Shown here: positions 48,573 to 56,210 of the stretch, one piece after another
How the letters are laid out: every line of letters starts with the position of its first letter
How positions within the stretch are numbered: position 1 is the first letter of the stretch
DNA from: Saccharothrix sp.
GTDB taxonomy: Bacteria; Actinomycetota; Actinomycetes; Mycobacteriales; Pseudonocardiaceae
Length of the DNA: 64,000 bases
Direction of reading: 5' to 3'
Assembly (NCBI RefSeq): GCF_031180885.1
Contig: NZ_JAPSLK010000001.1
Span: forward strand, 399,104-463,103
Made by a program: the position numbers and the translations under genes
Notes under the pieces: model-generated
Told to the model about the DNA's origin: nothing
Databases searched by the model: none
The model's input: only the letters and a program-made list of their open reading frames with translations

Positions 48573-49190
48573 TCAGCCCCGGTCGGAGACGCGGCCGTTG
48601 CGGGTGGCGTGCGCCTCGGAGTCCGACGGCGTCGTGGTGGGCGGCGTCGTGTCCTGGGGAGTCGGCTCGACGGTTTCCTCCTCTTCCAGGTGGACCTCCT
48701 GCGGCCGGCGGGTCAGGGCCACGTACCCGGCGATGGCGCCGGCCACGAGGATGCCCAGCACCCACGGCCACCTGCGGTGCGACGGCCGCTTCGCCGCGGC
48801 CATCTCCTTGCGCGCCTGCTTGGCCGCCTTGCGCACGTCCTTGGCGCGCACCTTGGCCTCCTTGCGGGCGCGGTCCGCGGCCTTGGCCAGGTCCTTGCGG
48901 ACGCCCTTGGCCTTCTTCGCGAGCTGCTTGCGGGTCTTGCGGGTCGACTTCTCGACCTCTTCCGCCTTCTCCACCAGCAGTCCCGCGCGGTCCGCGACGA
49001 TGCCGCGGATGTGGTCGGCCGTCACGCCCCGCTCGGCGAGCCGCTCCTCGGCCCGTTCGGCCCAGGTCGCCGCCGCGTCGGCGCCGACGTGACCGGCGCG
49101 GACCGCACCGCGGCGGACCGCGCGGATGCCCGTGCCGACGGCCTTGCCAACCGACTCCCCGGCTCGGGTCATGGCAGCTACCTCATCCAT
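48573..49190 (-). CDS. Lys/Ala-rich coiled protein with one transmembrane helix
   Basis: The 205-residue protein is in the place of Rv0008c but shows no family I can name. The N-terminal 65 residues are amphipathic. Residues about 75-140 are extremely basic and Ala-rich helical repeats (KKAKGVRKDLAKAADRARKE and similar), like histone H1 tails. A single membrane helix (WVLGILVAGAIAGYVAL, about 145-162) and an acidic Thr/Pro extracytoplasmic tail follow. A basic cytoplasmic rod on a membrane anchor could bind DNA or acidic lipids near the membrane; that is speculation. ATG 49190; divergent from ppiA. Confidence 0.75.
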   Translation of the reverse strand: MDEVAAMTRAGESVGKAVGTGIRAVRRGAVRAGHVGADAAATWAERAEERLAERGVTADHIRGIVADRAGLLVEKAEEVEKSTRKTRKQLAKKAKGVRKDLAKAADRARKEAKVRAKDVRKAAKQARKEMAAAKRPSHRRWPWVLGILVAGAIAGYVALTRRPQEVHLEEEETVEPTPQDTTPPTTTPSDSEAHATRNGRVSDRG

Positions 49191-49285
49191 TTCTGCTCCA
49201 CAAGACGTCGGTCAGTCACGGTTTGGCAATACCCATCGTGCCCCTTCCCCAACCACCCCGCCCGGCGGATGGCACGATGGTGTGC

Positions 49286-49834
49286 GTGGCAGACAGCAAC
49301 GACTCGCTCGTCGGGACCAAGGTGACGGCGACCCTGCACACCTCGCAGGGCGACATCCGCATCAACCTCTTCCCCGACCACGCTCCCAAGACGGTGGCGA
49401 ACTTCGTCGGTTTGGCGGAGGGGACCAAGGACTACAGCGAGGCCAACGCCCGCGGCGAGAACAGCGGCCCGTTCTACGACGGGGCGATCTTCCACCGCGT
49501 CATCGCGGGCTTCATGCTCCAGGGCGGCGACCCGACCGGCACCGGCCGCGGCGGCCCCGGCTACAAGTTCGCCGACGAGTTCCACCCGGAGCTCCAGTTC
49601 AACAAGCCCTACCTGCTGGCGATGGCCAACGCCGGGCCCAACAGCAACGGCTCGCAGTTCTTCATCACGGTCGCGCCGACGACCTGGCTGAACTTCAAGC
49701 ACACCATCTTCGGCGAGGTCGCCGACCAGGAGTCGATCAACGTGGTGAACGCGATCGGCAACACGCCGACCGGCGCCGGCGACCGGCCGGTCACCGACGT
49801 CGTGATCAACAAGGTCTCGATCGAGCGCTCCTGA
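49286..49834 (+). CDS. ppiA: Cyclophilin-type peptidyl-prolyl isomerase
   Basis: The 182-residue cyclophilin has the catalytic arginine in FYDGAIFHRVIAGFMLQGG, GSQFFITVAPTTWLNFKHTIFGEV, and ends in VINKVSIERS. It speeds proline isomerisation during folding. GTG 49286 gives a length equal to mycobacterial PpiA (182, from memory); ATG 49277 and GTG 49280 are in-frame alternatives. It is followed after 9 bp by the rhomboid gene, so they share a transcript. Confidence 0.95.
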   Translation: MADSNDSLVGTKVTATLHTSQGDIRINLFPDHAPKTVANFVGLAEGTKDYSEANARGENSGPFYDGAIFHRVIAGFMLQGGDPTGTGRGGPGYKFADEFHPELQFNKPYLLAMANAGPNSNGSQFFITVAPTTWLNFKHTIFGEVADQESINVVNAIGNTPTGAGDRPVTDVVINKVSIERS

Positions 49835-49843
49835 CCCAGCGCG

Positions 49844-50707
49844 ATGAGCACCCCAGTCGCGCCGGGTGACCCGGTCGGCGCTGTCGCCTGCGTGCGGCAC
49901 CCCGGCCGGGTCACCGGGTTGCGCTGCAACCGGTGCGACCGACCCGCCTGCCACGAGTGCCTGCGCGAGGCGGCGGTGGGCTACCAGTGCGTCGACTGCG
50001 TGAACGAGGGCCGGCGCACGGTCCGCCGCGCCCGCAACTTCGTCGGCGCGGAGGGTCGCGGGCGGCTGCTGGCGACCCCGGTCCTGGTCGGGCTGAACCT
50101 GCTGGTGTTCGTGGCCCTGGCGGTCCAGGCGGGCAACCCGCTGAACGTCGAGCGGGCCCCGCTGTTCGGGGACTTCGGGCTGTGGCCGTGGGCGGTGGTC
50201 GTCGACGGCGAGTGGTGGCGGTTCGCCACCAACGCGTTCACCCACTTCGGGTTCCTGCACCTGGCGCTGAACATGGTGTGGCTGGGCATCCTGGGCTGGC
50301 TGCTGGAGCCCGCGTTCGGGACGGTCCGGTTCCTCGCGGTGTCGGTGCTGTCCATCCTGGGCTGCGGCGCGGCCGTGTTCCTGTTCGGCAACCCGGGTTC
50401 GCTCGGCGCGGGCGCGTCCGGCCTGGTCTACGGGTTGATGGGCGCGGTGCTGGTGGCGATGCGGCCGATGGGGTTCAACCCCGGTGTCGTGCTGCCGGTG
50501 TTCGTGCTGAACGTGGTGTCCAGTTTCACCCTTCCGGGTGCTTCGCTCATCGGTCACGCGGGCGGTTTCGTGGCCGGCGCGCTGGTGACCGCCGGGCTGG
50601 TGTTCGCGCCGCGGGAGAAGCGCGAGTGGTACCAGGCGGCGGTCGTCGCGGCCGGGTTGGTGCTGTTCGTGGTGCTGGTGGCGGTGCGGGCGGGTCAGCT
50701 TGGCTAG
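49844..50707 (+). CDS. Rhomboid intramembrane serine protease with N-terminal zinc finger
   Basis: The 287-residue protein has a B-box-like zinc-binding segment with cysteines and histidines (CVRHPGRVTGLRCNRCDRPA and CxxC pairs, about 16-52), then six or so transmembrane helices. The catalytic serine is in GAGASGL (Ser 192) and the histidine in IGHAGG (His 238); HLALNMVWLG carries the conserved HxxxN. It cleaves single-span membrane proteins within the bilayer. It follows ppiA in one operon and its stop overlaps the convergent PH-domain gene by 4 bp. Its substrates are unknown; the sortase or the single-span small proteins nearby are possible. Confidence 0.92.
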   Translation: MSTPVAPGDPVGAVACVRHPGRVTGLRCNRCDRPACHECLREAAVGYQCVDCVNEGRRTVRRARNFVGAEGRGRLLATPVLVGLNLLVFVALAVQAGNPLNVERAPLFGDFGLWPWAVVVDGEWWRFATNAFTHFGFLHLALNMVWLGILGWLLEPAFGTVRFLAVSVLSILGCGAAVFLFGNPGSLGAGASGLVYGLMGAVLVAMRPMGFNPGVVLPVFVLNVVSSFTLPGASLIGHAGGFVAGALVTAGLVFAPREKREWYQAAVVAAGLVLFVVLVAVRAGQLG

Positions 50708-51117
50708 GGGCGCAGGGCGTGCAGGACGTCCGCGACGTCGCGGGGGTCGGCACCCAGGTCGGTGGGGGTGAGCACGTAGAGCTGCTCGTCGTCGCCGCGG
50801 TGCCAGTCCAGTTCGAGGGTGGTCACCTCGCGGCCCAAGCGGCGGGTGTGGACGAGTTTGACGTGGACCTCGTGCCAGGGCAGGTGGCGGGGGCCGGTGA
50901 GGGTGCGGACCGTGAGGCCCGTGTCGTCCACGGTGAGGCGGGGGCGCACGAACGTGCCGTACGCCGCCATGCCCAGGACCAGGGCCGTTCCGGTGCCCAT
51001 GAGCAGCCGGGTGGCGGCGTCGGGGCCGAGGACGGTGAGCACGAGCGCGACTGCGGCCAGGACCCAGGCCAGGGCGACGGCGGCGGGTCTGGGCGACCAG
51101 GAACGGTGAGGCGTCAC
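50704..51117 (-). CDS. PH domain-containing membrane protein
   Basis: The 137-residue protein has two transmembrane segments (about 12-32 and 38-55) followed by a bacterial PH (bPH2/PH_6) domain from FVRPRLTVDDTGLTVRTLTG to the end. GTG 51117 is chosen: the longer frame from 51207 crosses two DnaA boxes and would put a non-family segment before the first helix. AACACT 7 nt upstream looks like a -10, so the message may be leaderless. It matches the Rv0010c position between ppiA and crgA. Its function is unknown. Confidence 0.88.
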   Translation of the reverse strand: MTPHRSWSPRPAAVALAWVLAAVALVLTVLGPDAATRLLMGTGTALVLGMAAYGTFVRPRLTVDDTGLTVRTLTGPRHLPWHEVHVKLVHTRRLGREVTTLELDWHRGDDEQLYVLTPTDLGADPRDVADVLHALRP

Positions 51118-51135
51118 GCCTTCGAGTGTTCCGCA

Positions 51136-51193
51136 TGTGGACAACTGAGGGGCTCTACCGGCGCTTGTGCAAATTGGCGCAAAGTTGTCCACA
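51136..51193. promoter_or_regulatory. DnaA-box pair upstream of the PH-domain gene
   Basis: TGTGGACAA (51136-51144) and TTGTCCACA (51185-51193) are both perfect and inverted relative to each other, in the promoter region of the PH-domain gene. Confidence 0.8.
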
Positions 51194-51276
51194 GGAGTTG
51201 TCCCCATTGGGGATGAGTTACATCTCTGTGCTTCGGTGACCCGCCGGTGAACGGGGTGAACGAACGGCTAACGCGC

Positions 51277-51309
51277 GACGGCCCGGACGTGTAGCGCGTC
51301 CGGGCCGTC
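51277..51309. terminator. Terminator downstream of crgA
   Basis: A 13-bp perfect stem (51277-51289 with 51297-51309) with a 7-nt loop lies between crgA (leftward) and the PH-domain gene's upstream region. Confidence 0.88.
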
Positions 51310-51332
51310 TGCCACGTGGCGTAGCGAGGTGG

Positions 51333-51599
51333 TCAGCGCCACCGCATGGTCATGAGCAGACCGATGATCATCAGGGCGAACCCGATACCGAAGTTCCAGC
51401 TCCCGAGGTCCATCATCACCGGCACCTTGTCGCCCGCGATGTAGTTGACCACGAGCCACGCCAGACCGAGCAGCATCATGCCGAGCATCACGGCGATGTA
51501 GACCGGGTGCGACGGTCCCGCCGCCTTGACCTTCACCGGGGTGCGGCGATCGGCCGGCGCCGTGTAGACGGCCTTCTTGCGGACCTTGGACTTGGGCAT
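51333..51599 (-). CDS. crgA: Cell division protein CrgA
   Basis: The 88-residue protein has a basic N-terminal segment ([13 protein letters not shown]) and two transmembrane helices (about 31-52 and 67-84), ending in MRWR. CrgA interacts with FtsZ, FtsQ, FtsI and CwsA in mycobacteria and delays septation in Streptomyces. ATG 51599 is chosen over an upstream start (51653). It is divergent from the sortase gene. Confidence 0.95.
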   Translation of the reverse strand: MPKSKVRKKAVYTAPADRRTPVKVKAAGPSHPVYIAVMLGMMLLGLAWLVVNYIAGDKVPVMMDLGSWNFGIGFALMIIGLLMTMRWR

Positions 51600-51736
51600 T
51601 CTGTCCTCGCCTGACGGGTGGATGAGCCTCCAGTGGCGCGAGTTTACGTCCACTGCTGGATGAACACGTTAACGTAACCGAGCAGGTCCCTGAAGCACCG
51701 TGTAGTTCTGGAACGTTCGGCCCGGGAGGTTTTTCG

Positions 51737-53722
51737 GTGAGCTACGACCCGCCCCCGCCGCGAGGCGGCCCGTCGGGCCCGCCGCCACGTCCCCGGCCGC
51801 ACGCCCCCATCCCGCCGCCGGGCCCGGAGGAGGTCACCCGGGTGTCACCCGCCTGGGAGGACCACGCGCCGCGTCGCCCGGCCGGTTCCCGCCACCACGA
51901 TCCCGGCTACGACGACCCGGGCCACGACGGCATGGGCTACGACTTGGGCTACGACGCCACCCCTGCGCCAGGACCGCGCGGGTACGACCCGGAGACCCGT
52001 TCGGGCCGGCTCGACGTCGGGGCCGGCTACGCGGCCCCCGAGTCGGGCGGTGGTCGACGGCGGCGGCGCGACGAGGACGACGACGACGTCCCGTACGAGC
52101 GGGCCGGTGGGCGCAGGCGGGCGCGCGAGGAGGAGCCGGAGCCGAGCCTGGGCGGGTACATCGAGCCGGGCGGGCGGCGTCACGCACCGGAGGAACCGCC
52201 AGTGCTTCCGCCCGGTGGTCACCCTCAGCCCGGCGGAAGGCGTCGCGCACCGGATGACGTGCCCGAACCCGGTGGGAGGCGTCGCGCCCCCGAGCCTTTG
52301 CCGCCGCGCGGACCCAGCACGCCGCCCGGCGGAATGCCCAGCACGCGCGCACCGATCACCCCACCGGGTGGAATGCCGAGCACTCGCGGACCGGGCACGC
52401 CACCCGGCGGTCTGCCGGGGTCCGGCGGGCCGAGCACGCCCCCCGGGGAGATGCCCGGCACGCGCGGACCGGGCACGCCACCCGGCGGGCTACCGAGGTC
52501 CGGCGGACCGGGCACGCCGCCCGGAGGGATGCCGAGGACTGGCGGGCCGGGCACGCCACCGGGCGGGATGCCGAGCACTCCGCCCCGTGGGCCGGGCACC
52601 CCGCCCGGCGGTGCGCTTGGCCGTCCCCTGAACGGCGACCCCGAGCCGCAGACCCCCGGCCGCCGACCGCACCCCGGCCCACCCCCCGGCGCCCCCCAAG
52701 GTCCCCCCGGAGCGCCGCCGGACGCCACGCGGTACACCAGCGCGTTCTCCGGCAGCCTCCCCCCGGCCGGTCCCGCCCGTCCGCCGCGCCCCCCGCGCCC
52801 GCGCCCGGTCGACCCGCCGACCGAGATCATCAAGTCGGTCGACGACGACTACGACGACTACGAAGACGAGTACGACGACTACGAGGACGACGACTACGAG
52901 GACGACGAGCCTCCACCACCCCCGCCGGACAGCGCCGCCCGCAAGACCGTCCGCACGGTCGGCGAGCTGCTCATCACGCTGGGCCTGGTGATCCTGCTGT
53001 TCGTGGTCTACGAGGTCTACATCACCGACCTCATCTCCGCGGGCAAGCAGGACGACGCCACCTCGGCCCTGGACGACAAGTGGGGCGCGAACACCGTCCA
53101 GGGCGGGGACCCGCAGCGGCAGGCGCAGTACGACCTGGTCGAGGGCGAGGCCTTCGCCAAGATGTACATCCCGGCGTTCGGACCGGACTACAAGTTCTCC
53201 GTCGTCGAGGGCACCAGCGACAAGCACCTGGAGATCGGGCCCGGCCACTACGTGAACACCGCGCTGCCCGGCGCGCCCGGCAACTTCGCGGTCGCCGGCC
53301 ACCGGGTCGGCAAGGGCGCGCCGTTCAACGACCTCGACCTGCTCAACGCGTGCGACGCGATCATCATCGAGACCAAGACGGAGTGGTTCGTCTACCGGAT
53401 GCTGCCCAAGGCGAACGAGGTCGCCGGGTGGGCGCAGAGCGACAAGGCGAAGGACCCGAAGTGCGGCAAGGTCTCGCCGCTGGGCGCGCCGTACGACAAG
53501 ACGGTGGGCCAGGAGATCGTGCTGCCGACGCAGGGCGAGGTCATCGACCCGGTCCCGCACTTCGAGGGCGAGGTGCCGCAGGCCCAGCAGGTCGCGCTGC
53601 TCACGCTGACCACGTGCCACCCGCGGTTCTCCGACAAGCAGCGGCTCATCGTGCACGCGGTGCTCACGCAGGGCTACCCGAAGGCCGAGGGGTTCGTGCC
53701 CGAAGAGTTCAAGGAGCAGTGA
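51737..53722 (+). CDS. Class E sortase with long Pro/Gly-rich N-terminus
   Basis: The 661-residue protein begins with about 360 disordered residues rich in Pro, Gly and Arg, including about ten units of the GPGTPPGG(M/L)P type and an Asp/Tyr/Glu run (DDDYDDYEDEYDDYEDDDYE, about 370-392). One transmembrane helix (about 410-435) and a class E sortase domain follow, with AGHRVGKG (catalytic His), TLTTCHPRFSDKQR (Cys 627 and Arg). Sortases of this class anchor proteins bearing LAXTG-like signals. The extra N-terminal part is cytoplasmic by topology, far longer than usual (about 200-300 residues for whole enzymes). A 52-residue membrane protein overlaps its stop. Confidence 0.93.
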   Translation: MSYDPPPPRGGPSGPPPRPRPHAPIPPPGPEEVTRVSPAWEDHAPRRPAGSRHHDPGYDDPGHDGMGYDLGYDATPAPGPRGYDPETRSGRLDVGAGYAAPESGGGRRRRRDEDDDDVPYERAGGRRRAREEEPEPSLGGYIEPGGRRHAPEEPPVLPPGGHPQPGGRRRAPDDVPEPGGRRRAPEPLPPRGPSTPPGGMPSTRAPITPPGGMPSTRGPGTPPGGLPGSGGPSTPPGEMPGTRGPGTPPGGLPRSGGPGTPPGGMPRTGGPGTPPGGMPSTPPRGPGTPPGGALGRPLNGDPEPQTPGRRPHPGPPPGAPQGPPGAPPDATRYTSAFSGSLPPAGPARPPRPPRPRPVDPPTEIIKSVDDDYDDYEDEYDDYEDDDYEDDEPPPPPPDSAARKTVRTVGELLITLGLVILLFVVYEVYITDLISAGKQDDATSALDDKWGANTVQGGDPQRQAQYDLVEGEAFAKMYIPAFGPDYKFSVVEGTSDKHLEIGPGHYVNTALPGAPGNFAVAGHRVGKGAPFNDLDLLNACDAIIIETKTEWFVYRMLPKANEVAGWAQSDKAKDPKCGKVSPLGAPYDKTVGQEIVLPTQGEVIDPVPHFEGEVPQAQQVALLTLTTCHPRFSDKQRLIVHAVLTQGYPKAEGFVPEEFKEQ

Positions 53723-53880
53723 TGTACGGCTGGATCTGGCGCCACCTCCCCGGCCCGCTGCCGGTGCGCATCCTGGAGGCGACCGTGCTGGCGGCCGGGG
53801 TGGTGGCGTTGCTGCTGTTCGTGGTGTTCCCGTGGATCGAGCCGAAACTGCCGTTCAACAACGTGACGACCCCGCAGTAG
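53722..53880 (+). CDS. Small single-span membrane protein downstream of sortase
   Basis: The 52-residue protein MYGWIWRHLPGPLPVRILEA... has one helix (about 18-42) ending in FPWIEPKLPFNN. The ATG shares one base with the sortase TGA (TGATG), so translation is coupled. A very similar small frame sits between the sortase and trpG/pabA in related actinobacteria. The function is unknown; a partner of the sortase is possible. Confidence 0.85.
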   Translation: MYGWIWRHLPGPLPVRILEATVLAAGVVALLLFVVFPWIEPKLPFNNVTTPQ

Positions 53881-53974
53881 GCCCGGCCTCCGGCCCCCGC
53901 TTCGATCGTCTCACGCGACACCGACAACCCCGGCCGTGCGACGAGCGAAGCGCATCGCGCGGCGGACGATCCGG

Positions 53975-54035
53975 GGCCGCGCGGCGGCGGTGACCCGGGC
54001 CGCGCGCGGCGGCGGTGACCCGGGCCGCGCGGCGG
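53975..54035. repeat. Imperfect tandem repeat of about 24 bp
   Basis: The unit GGCCGCGCG(CG)GCGGCGG + TGACCCG occurs twice and a third time partially, between the small membrane protein and fprA. It has no coding sense. Confidence 0.8.
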
Positions 54036-54051
54036 CCCGGATCGTGCGAGG

Positions 54052-55401
54052 TCACTCGTCTCGGCAGATCGCGGTCATCTCGGTGCGGTCGACGACCTTG
54101 ATGCGGGCGCGGGATTGCTCCTGGCCGAGGGCGATCTCGTGGGCGTCGAGCTTGAGCCAGCCCTCGTTCGTCGTGAACGGCACGGCGCGCTGCTCCAGGA
54201 ACCGGACCACCGCGTCCGGGTCGGCGACCGGCGGTTCGGGGAGCAGGGGTGCGTCCGCGAGCAGGCTGGTCACCGTCTCCAGCGCGTCGCCCTTGGTGTG
54301 GCCGATGAGGCCGATCGGGCCGCGCTTGATCCAGCCCGTCACGTACACGCCGGGGATGGCCTGGTCGTCGAGGTCCAGGACGCGGCCCGCCTGGTGCGGC
54401 ACGGTGCCCGACTGGTGGTCGAACGGCACGTCCGGCAGGTGCGACGACAGGTAGCCGACGGCCCGGTACACCGCCTGCACCGACCAGTCCGTGTGTTCGC
54501 CGGTGCCGCGCACGCCGCCGTCGCCGGTCAGCTCCATCCGCTCGGTGCGCAGGCCGACCACCCGGCCGTCCTCGCCCAGCACCTCGACGGGCGCTTCGAG
54601 GAAGTGCAGGTGCAGCCGGCGCGGGCGGTCGCCGGCATCCCTGATCGCCCACTCCTGGAGGGTCTTGACGACCATCTCGACCTGCTTGTTCGACCGGATC
54701 GCGGCCATGCCGGCCTCGTCGAAGTCGATGCCCTCCGGGTGCACGATGACCTCGACGTTGGGCGAGTGGTCGAGTTCGCGCAGCTCCAGCGGGGTGAACT
54801 TGGCCTGCGCCGGCCCGCGGCGGCCGAACACGTGCACGTCGGTGACCGGGCTCGCCTTCAGGCCCTGGTACACGTTGTCCGGGATCTCCGTGGTCAGCAG
54901 CTCGTCGGCGGTCTTGGCGAGGATGCGGGCGACGTCGAGCGCCACGTTGCCGACGCCGAGCACGGCGACCTGCGACGCGCGCAGCGGCCAGGTGCGGGGG
55001 ACGTCCGGGTGGCCGTCGTACCAGGACACGAAGTCCGCGGCGCCGTACGAGCCGTCGAGGTCGATGCCGGGCACGTCCAGCGGCCGGTCCTTCTCGGCGC
55101 CGGTGGAGAAGACGACGGCGTCGTAGAACTGGCGCAGGTCGTCGAGCTTGAGGTCGACGCCGTACTCCACGTTGCCGAAGAACCGGACCTCCGGCCGGTC
55201 CAGCACGCGCTGGAGGGCGTTGACGATGCCCTTGATGCGCGGGTGGTCCGGGGCGACGCCGTACCTGATCAGGCCGTACGGCGCGGGCATCCGCTCGAAC
55301 AGGTCGATGCGGACGTCGGCGTCGGACTTGATCAACGTGTCGGCGGCGTAGATGCCCGCGGGGCCCGCGCCGACGACGGCGACGCGCAGAGAACGTGTCA
55401 T
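54052..55401 (-). CDS. fprA: Ferredoxin/adrenodoxin-type NADP+ reductase FprA
   Basis: This 449-residue flavoprotein has FAD motif VVGAGPAGIYAADTL at 9-23, RYGVAPDHPRIKGIV, an NADP motif VAVLGVGNVALDVARIL near 150, and GWIKRGPIGLIGHTKGDA near the C-terminus. It resembles mycobacterial FprA, which passes electrons from NADPH to ferredoxins and cytochromes P450. ATG 55401 lies 6 nt after TAACCT, so the mRNA is probably leaderless, and two overlapping IdeR-like boxes cover that -10. Expression should therefore rise when iron is low. Confidence 0.95.
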   Translation of the reverse strand: MTRSLRVAVVGAGPAGIYAADTLIKSDADVRIDLFERMPAPYGLIRYGVAPDHPRIKGIVNALQRVLDRPEVRFFGNVEYGVDLKLDDLRQFYDAVVFSTGAEKDRPLDVPGIDLDGSYGAADFVSWYDGHPDVPRTWPLRASQVAVLGVGNVALDVARILAKTADELLTTEIPDNVYQGLKASPVTDVHVFGRRGPAQAKFTPLELRELDHSPNVEVIVHPEGIDFDEAGMAAIRSNKQVEMVVKTLQEWAIRDAGDRPRRLHLHFLEAPVEVLGEDGRVVGLRTERMELTGDGGVRGTGEHTDWSVQAVYRAVGYLSSHLPDVPFDHQSGTVPHQAGRVLDLDDQAIPGVYVTGWIKRGPIGLIGHTKGDALETVTSLLADAPLLPEPPVADPDAVVRFLEQRAVPFTTNEGWLKLDAHEIALGQEQSRARIKVVDRTEMTAICRDE

Positions 55402-55405
55402 ACCT

Positions 55406-55429
55406 CTAGGTTAGGTTAGCCTAAGATCA
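55406..55429 (-). promoter_or_regulatory. Overlapping IdeR/DtxR iron boxes at fprA
   Basis: Two 19-bp windows, 55406-55424 and 55411-55429, each match the TWAGGTTAGSCTAACCTWA consensus at 16 of 19 positions, 5 bp apart; they overlap the -10 (TAACCT, 55408-55413) and end 5 bp before the ATG. IdeR with Fe(II) bound would block transcription. The boxes are seen; binding is inferred. Confidence 0.78.
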
Positions 55430-55467
55430 CTTCTTGCGAGAGGTTGGTCACGGCTACGCTGGCGGGC

Positions 55468-56112
55468 ATGCGCGTGCTCGTGGTCGACAACTACGACAGC
55501 TTCGTCTACAACCTCGTCCAGTACCTCGCCCAGCTCGGCGTCGAGTGCGTCGTGCGGCGCAACGACGCCGTCGAGCTGGACGAGATCGGCGAGGTCGGCG
55601 GCGTGCTCGTCAGCCCCGGGCCCAGCACGCCCGACAAGGCAGGCTCGAGCATGGACGTCATCCGCCACTGCGCGGACACCGGCACGCCGGTGTTCGGCGT
55701 GTGCCTCGGCCACCAGGCCATCGGCGCGGTGTGGGGCGGCACCGTCGACCTCGCGCCCGAGCTGCTGCACGGCAAGACCAGCGTGGTGCACCACACCGGC
55801 GCGGGCGTCCTGGCCGGCGTGCCGAACCCCTTCACCGCGACCCGCTACCACTCGCTGACCGTTCTCCCGGACACCATCCCGGCCGAGTTCGAGGTCACCG
55901 GCCGCACCGAGTCCGGTGTGGTGATGGCCATGCGCCATCGCGAGCTGCCGGTGGAGGGCGTCCAGTTCCACCCCGAGTCCGTGCTCACCGACGGCGGCCA
56001 CCGGATGCTCGCCAACTGGCTGAAGGTGTGCGGCTTCGAGGTGCCCGAGACCACCGTCGCCCGCCTGGAGAACGGCATGCGCCAGCTCGCCGCCGCGGCT
56101 CAACGCGCCTGA
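55468..56112 (+). CDS. pabA: Glutamine amidotransferase PabA/TrpG
   Basis: The 214-residue class I amidotransferase supplies ammonia for anthranilate or 4-amino-4-deoxychorismate synthesis. It has VVDNYDSFVYNLVQYLAQLG at the N-terminus, VSPGPSTPD, the nucleophile in GVCLGHQAIG (Cys 78 or so) and the catalytic His/Glu in VQFHPESVLT. ATG 55468 lies 7 nt after TACGCT, a -10 shared in sequence and spacing with the sigM and pseudokinase genes. It is a lone subunit beside pknB, as Rv0013 in mycobacteria; the partner (TrpE/PabB) is elsewhere. Confidence 0.95.
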   Translation: MRVLVVDNYDSFVYNLVQYLAQLGVECVVRRNDAVELDEIGEVGGVLVSPGPSTPDKAGSSMDVIRHCADTGTPVFGVCLGHQAIGAVWGGTVDLAPELLHGKTSVVHHTGAGVLAGVPNPFTATRYHSLTVLPDTIPAEFEVTGRTESGVVMAMRHRELPVEGVQFHPESVLTDGGHRMLANWLKVCGFEVPETTVARLENGMRQLAAAAQRA

Positions 56113-56163
56113 ATCGAACACCCGTTCGAGTTGTCCACCCCTGTGGGCAACCCTGTGGACAAA

Positions 56164-56198
56164 CGACAGGCCCCCGGCGCGCAGCCGGGGGCCTGTCG
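56164..56198. terminator. Bidirectional terminator between pabA and pknB
   Basis: A 15-bp perfect stem (56164-56178 with 56184-56198) with a 5-nt loop. A perfect DnaA box (TGTGGACAA, 56154-56162) and a near one (TTGTCCACC, 56131) lie just before it. Confidence 0.92.
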
Positions 56199-56210
56199 TC
56201 TTCACGAGCC

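Noticed and set aside
50704..51207. Longer PH-domain protein starting at 51207
   Set aside because: The extra 30 residues are encoded by two DnaA boxes and have no family similarity; GTG 51117 has a -10 at leaderless spacing.
53881..54051. Small RNA or gene between the sortase partner and fprA
   Set aside because: The region is a GC tandem repeat with no frame or promoter-like sequence.
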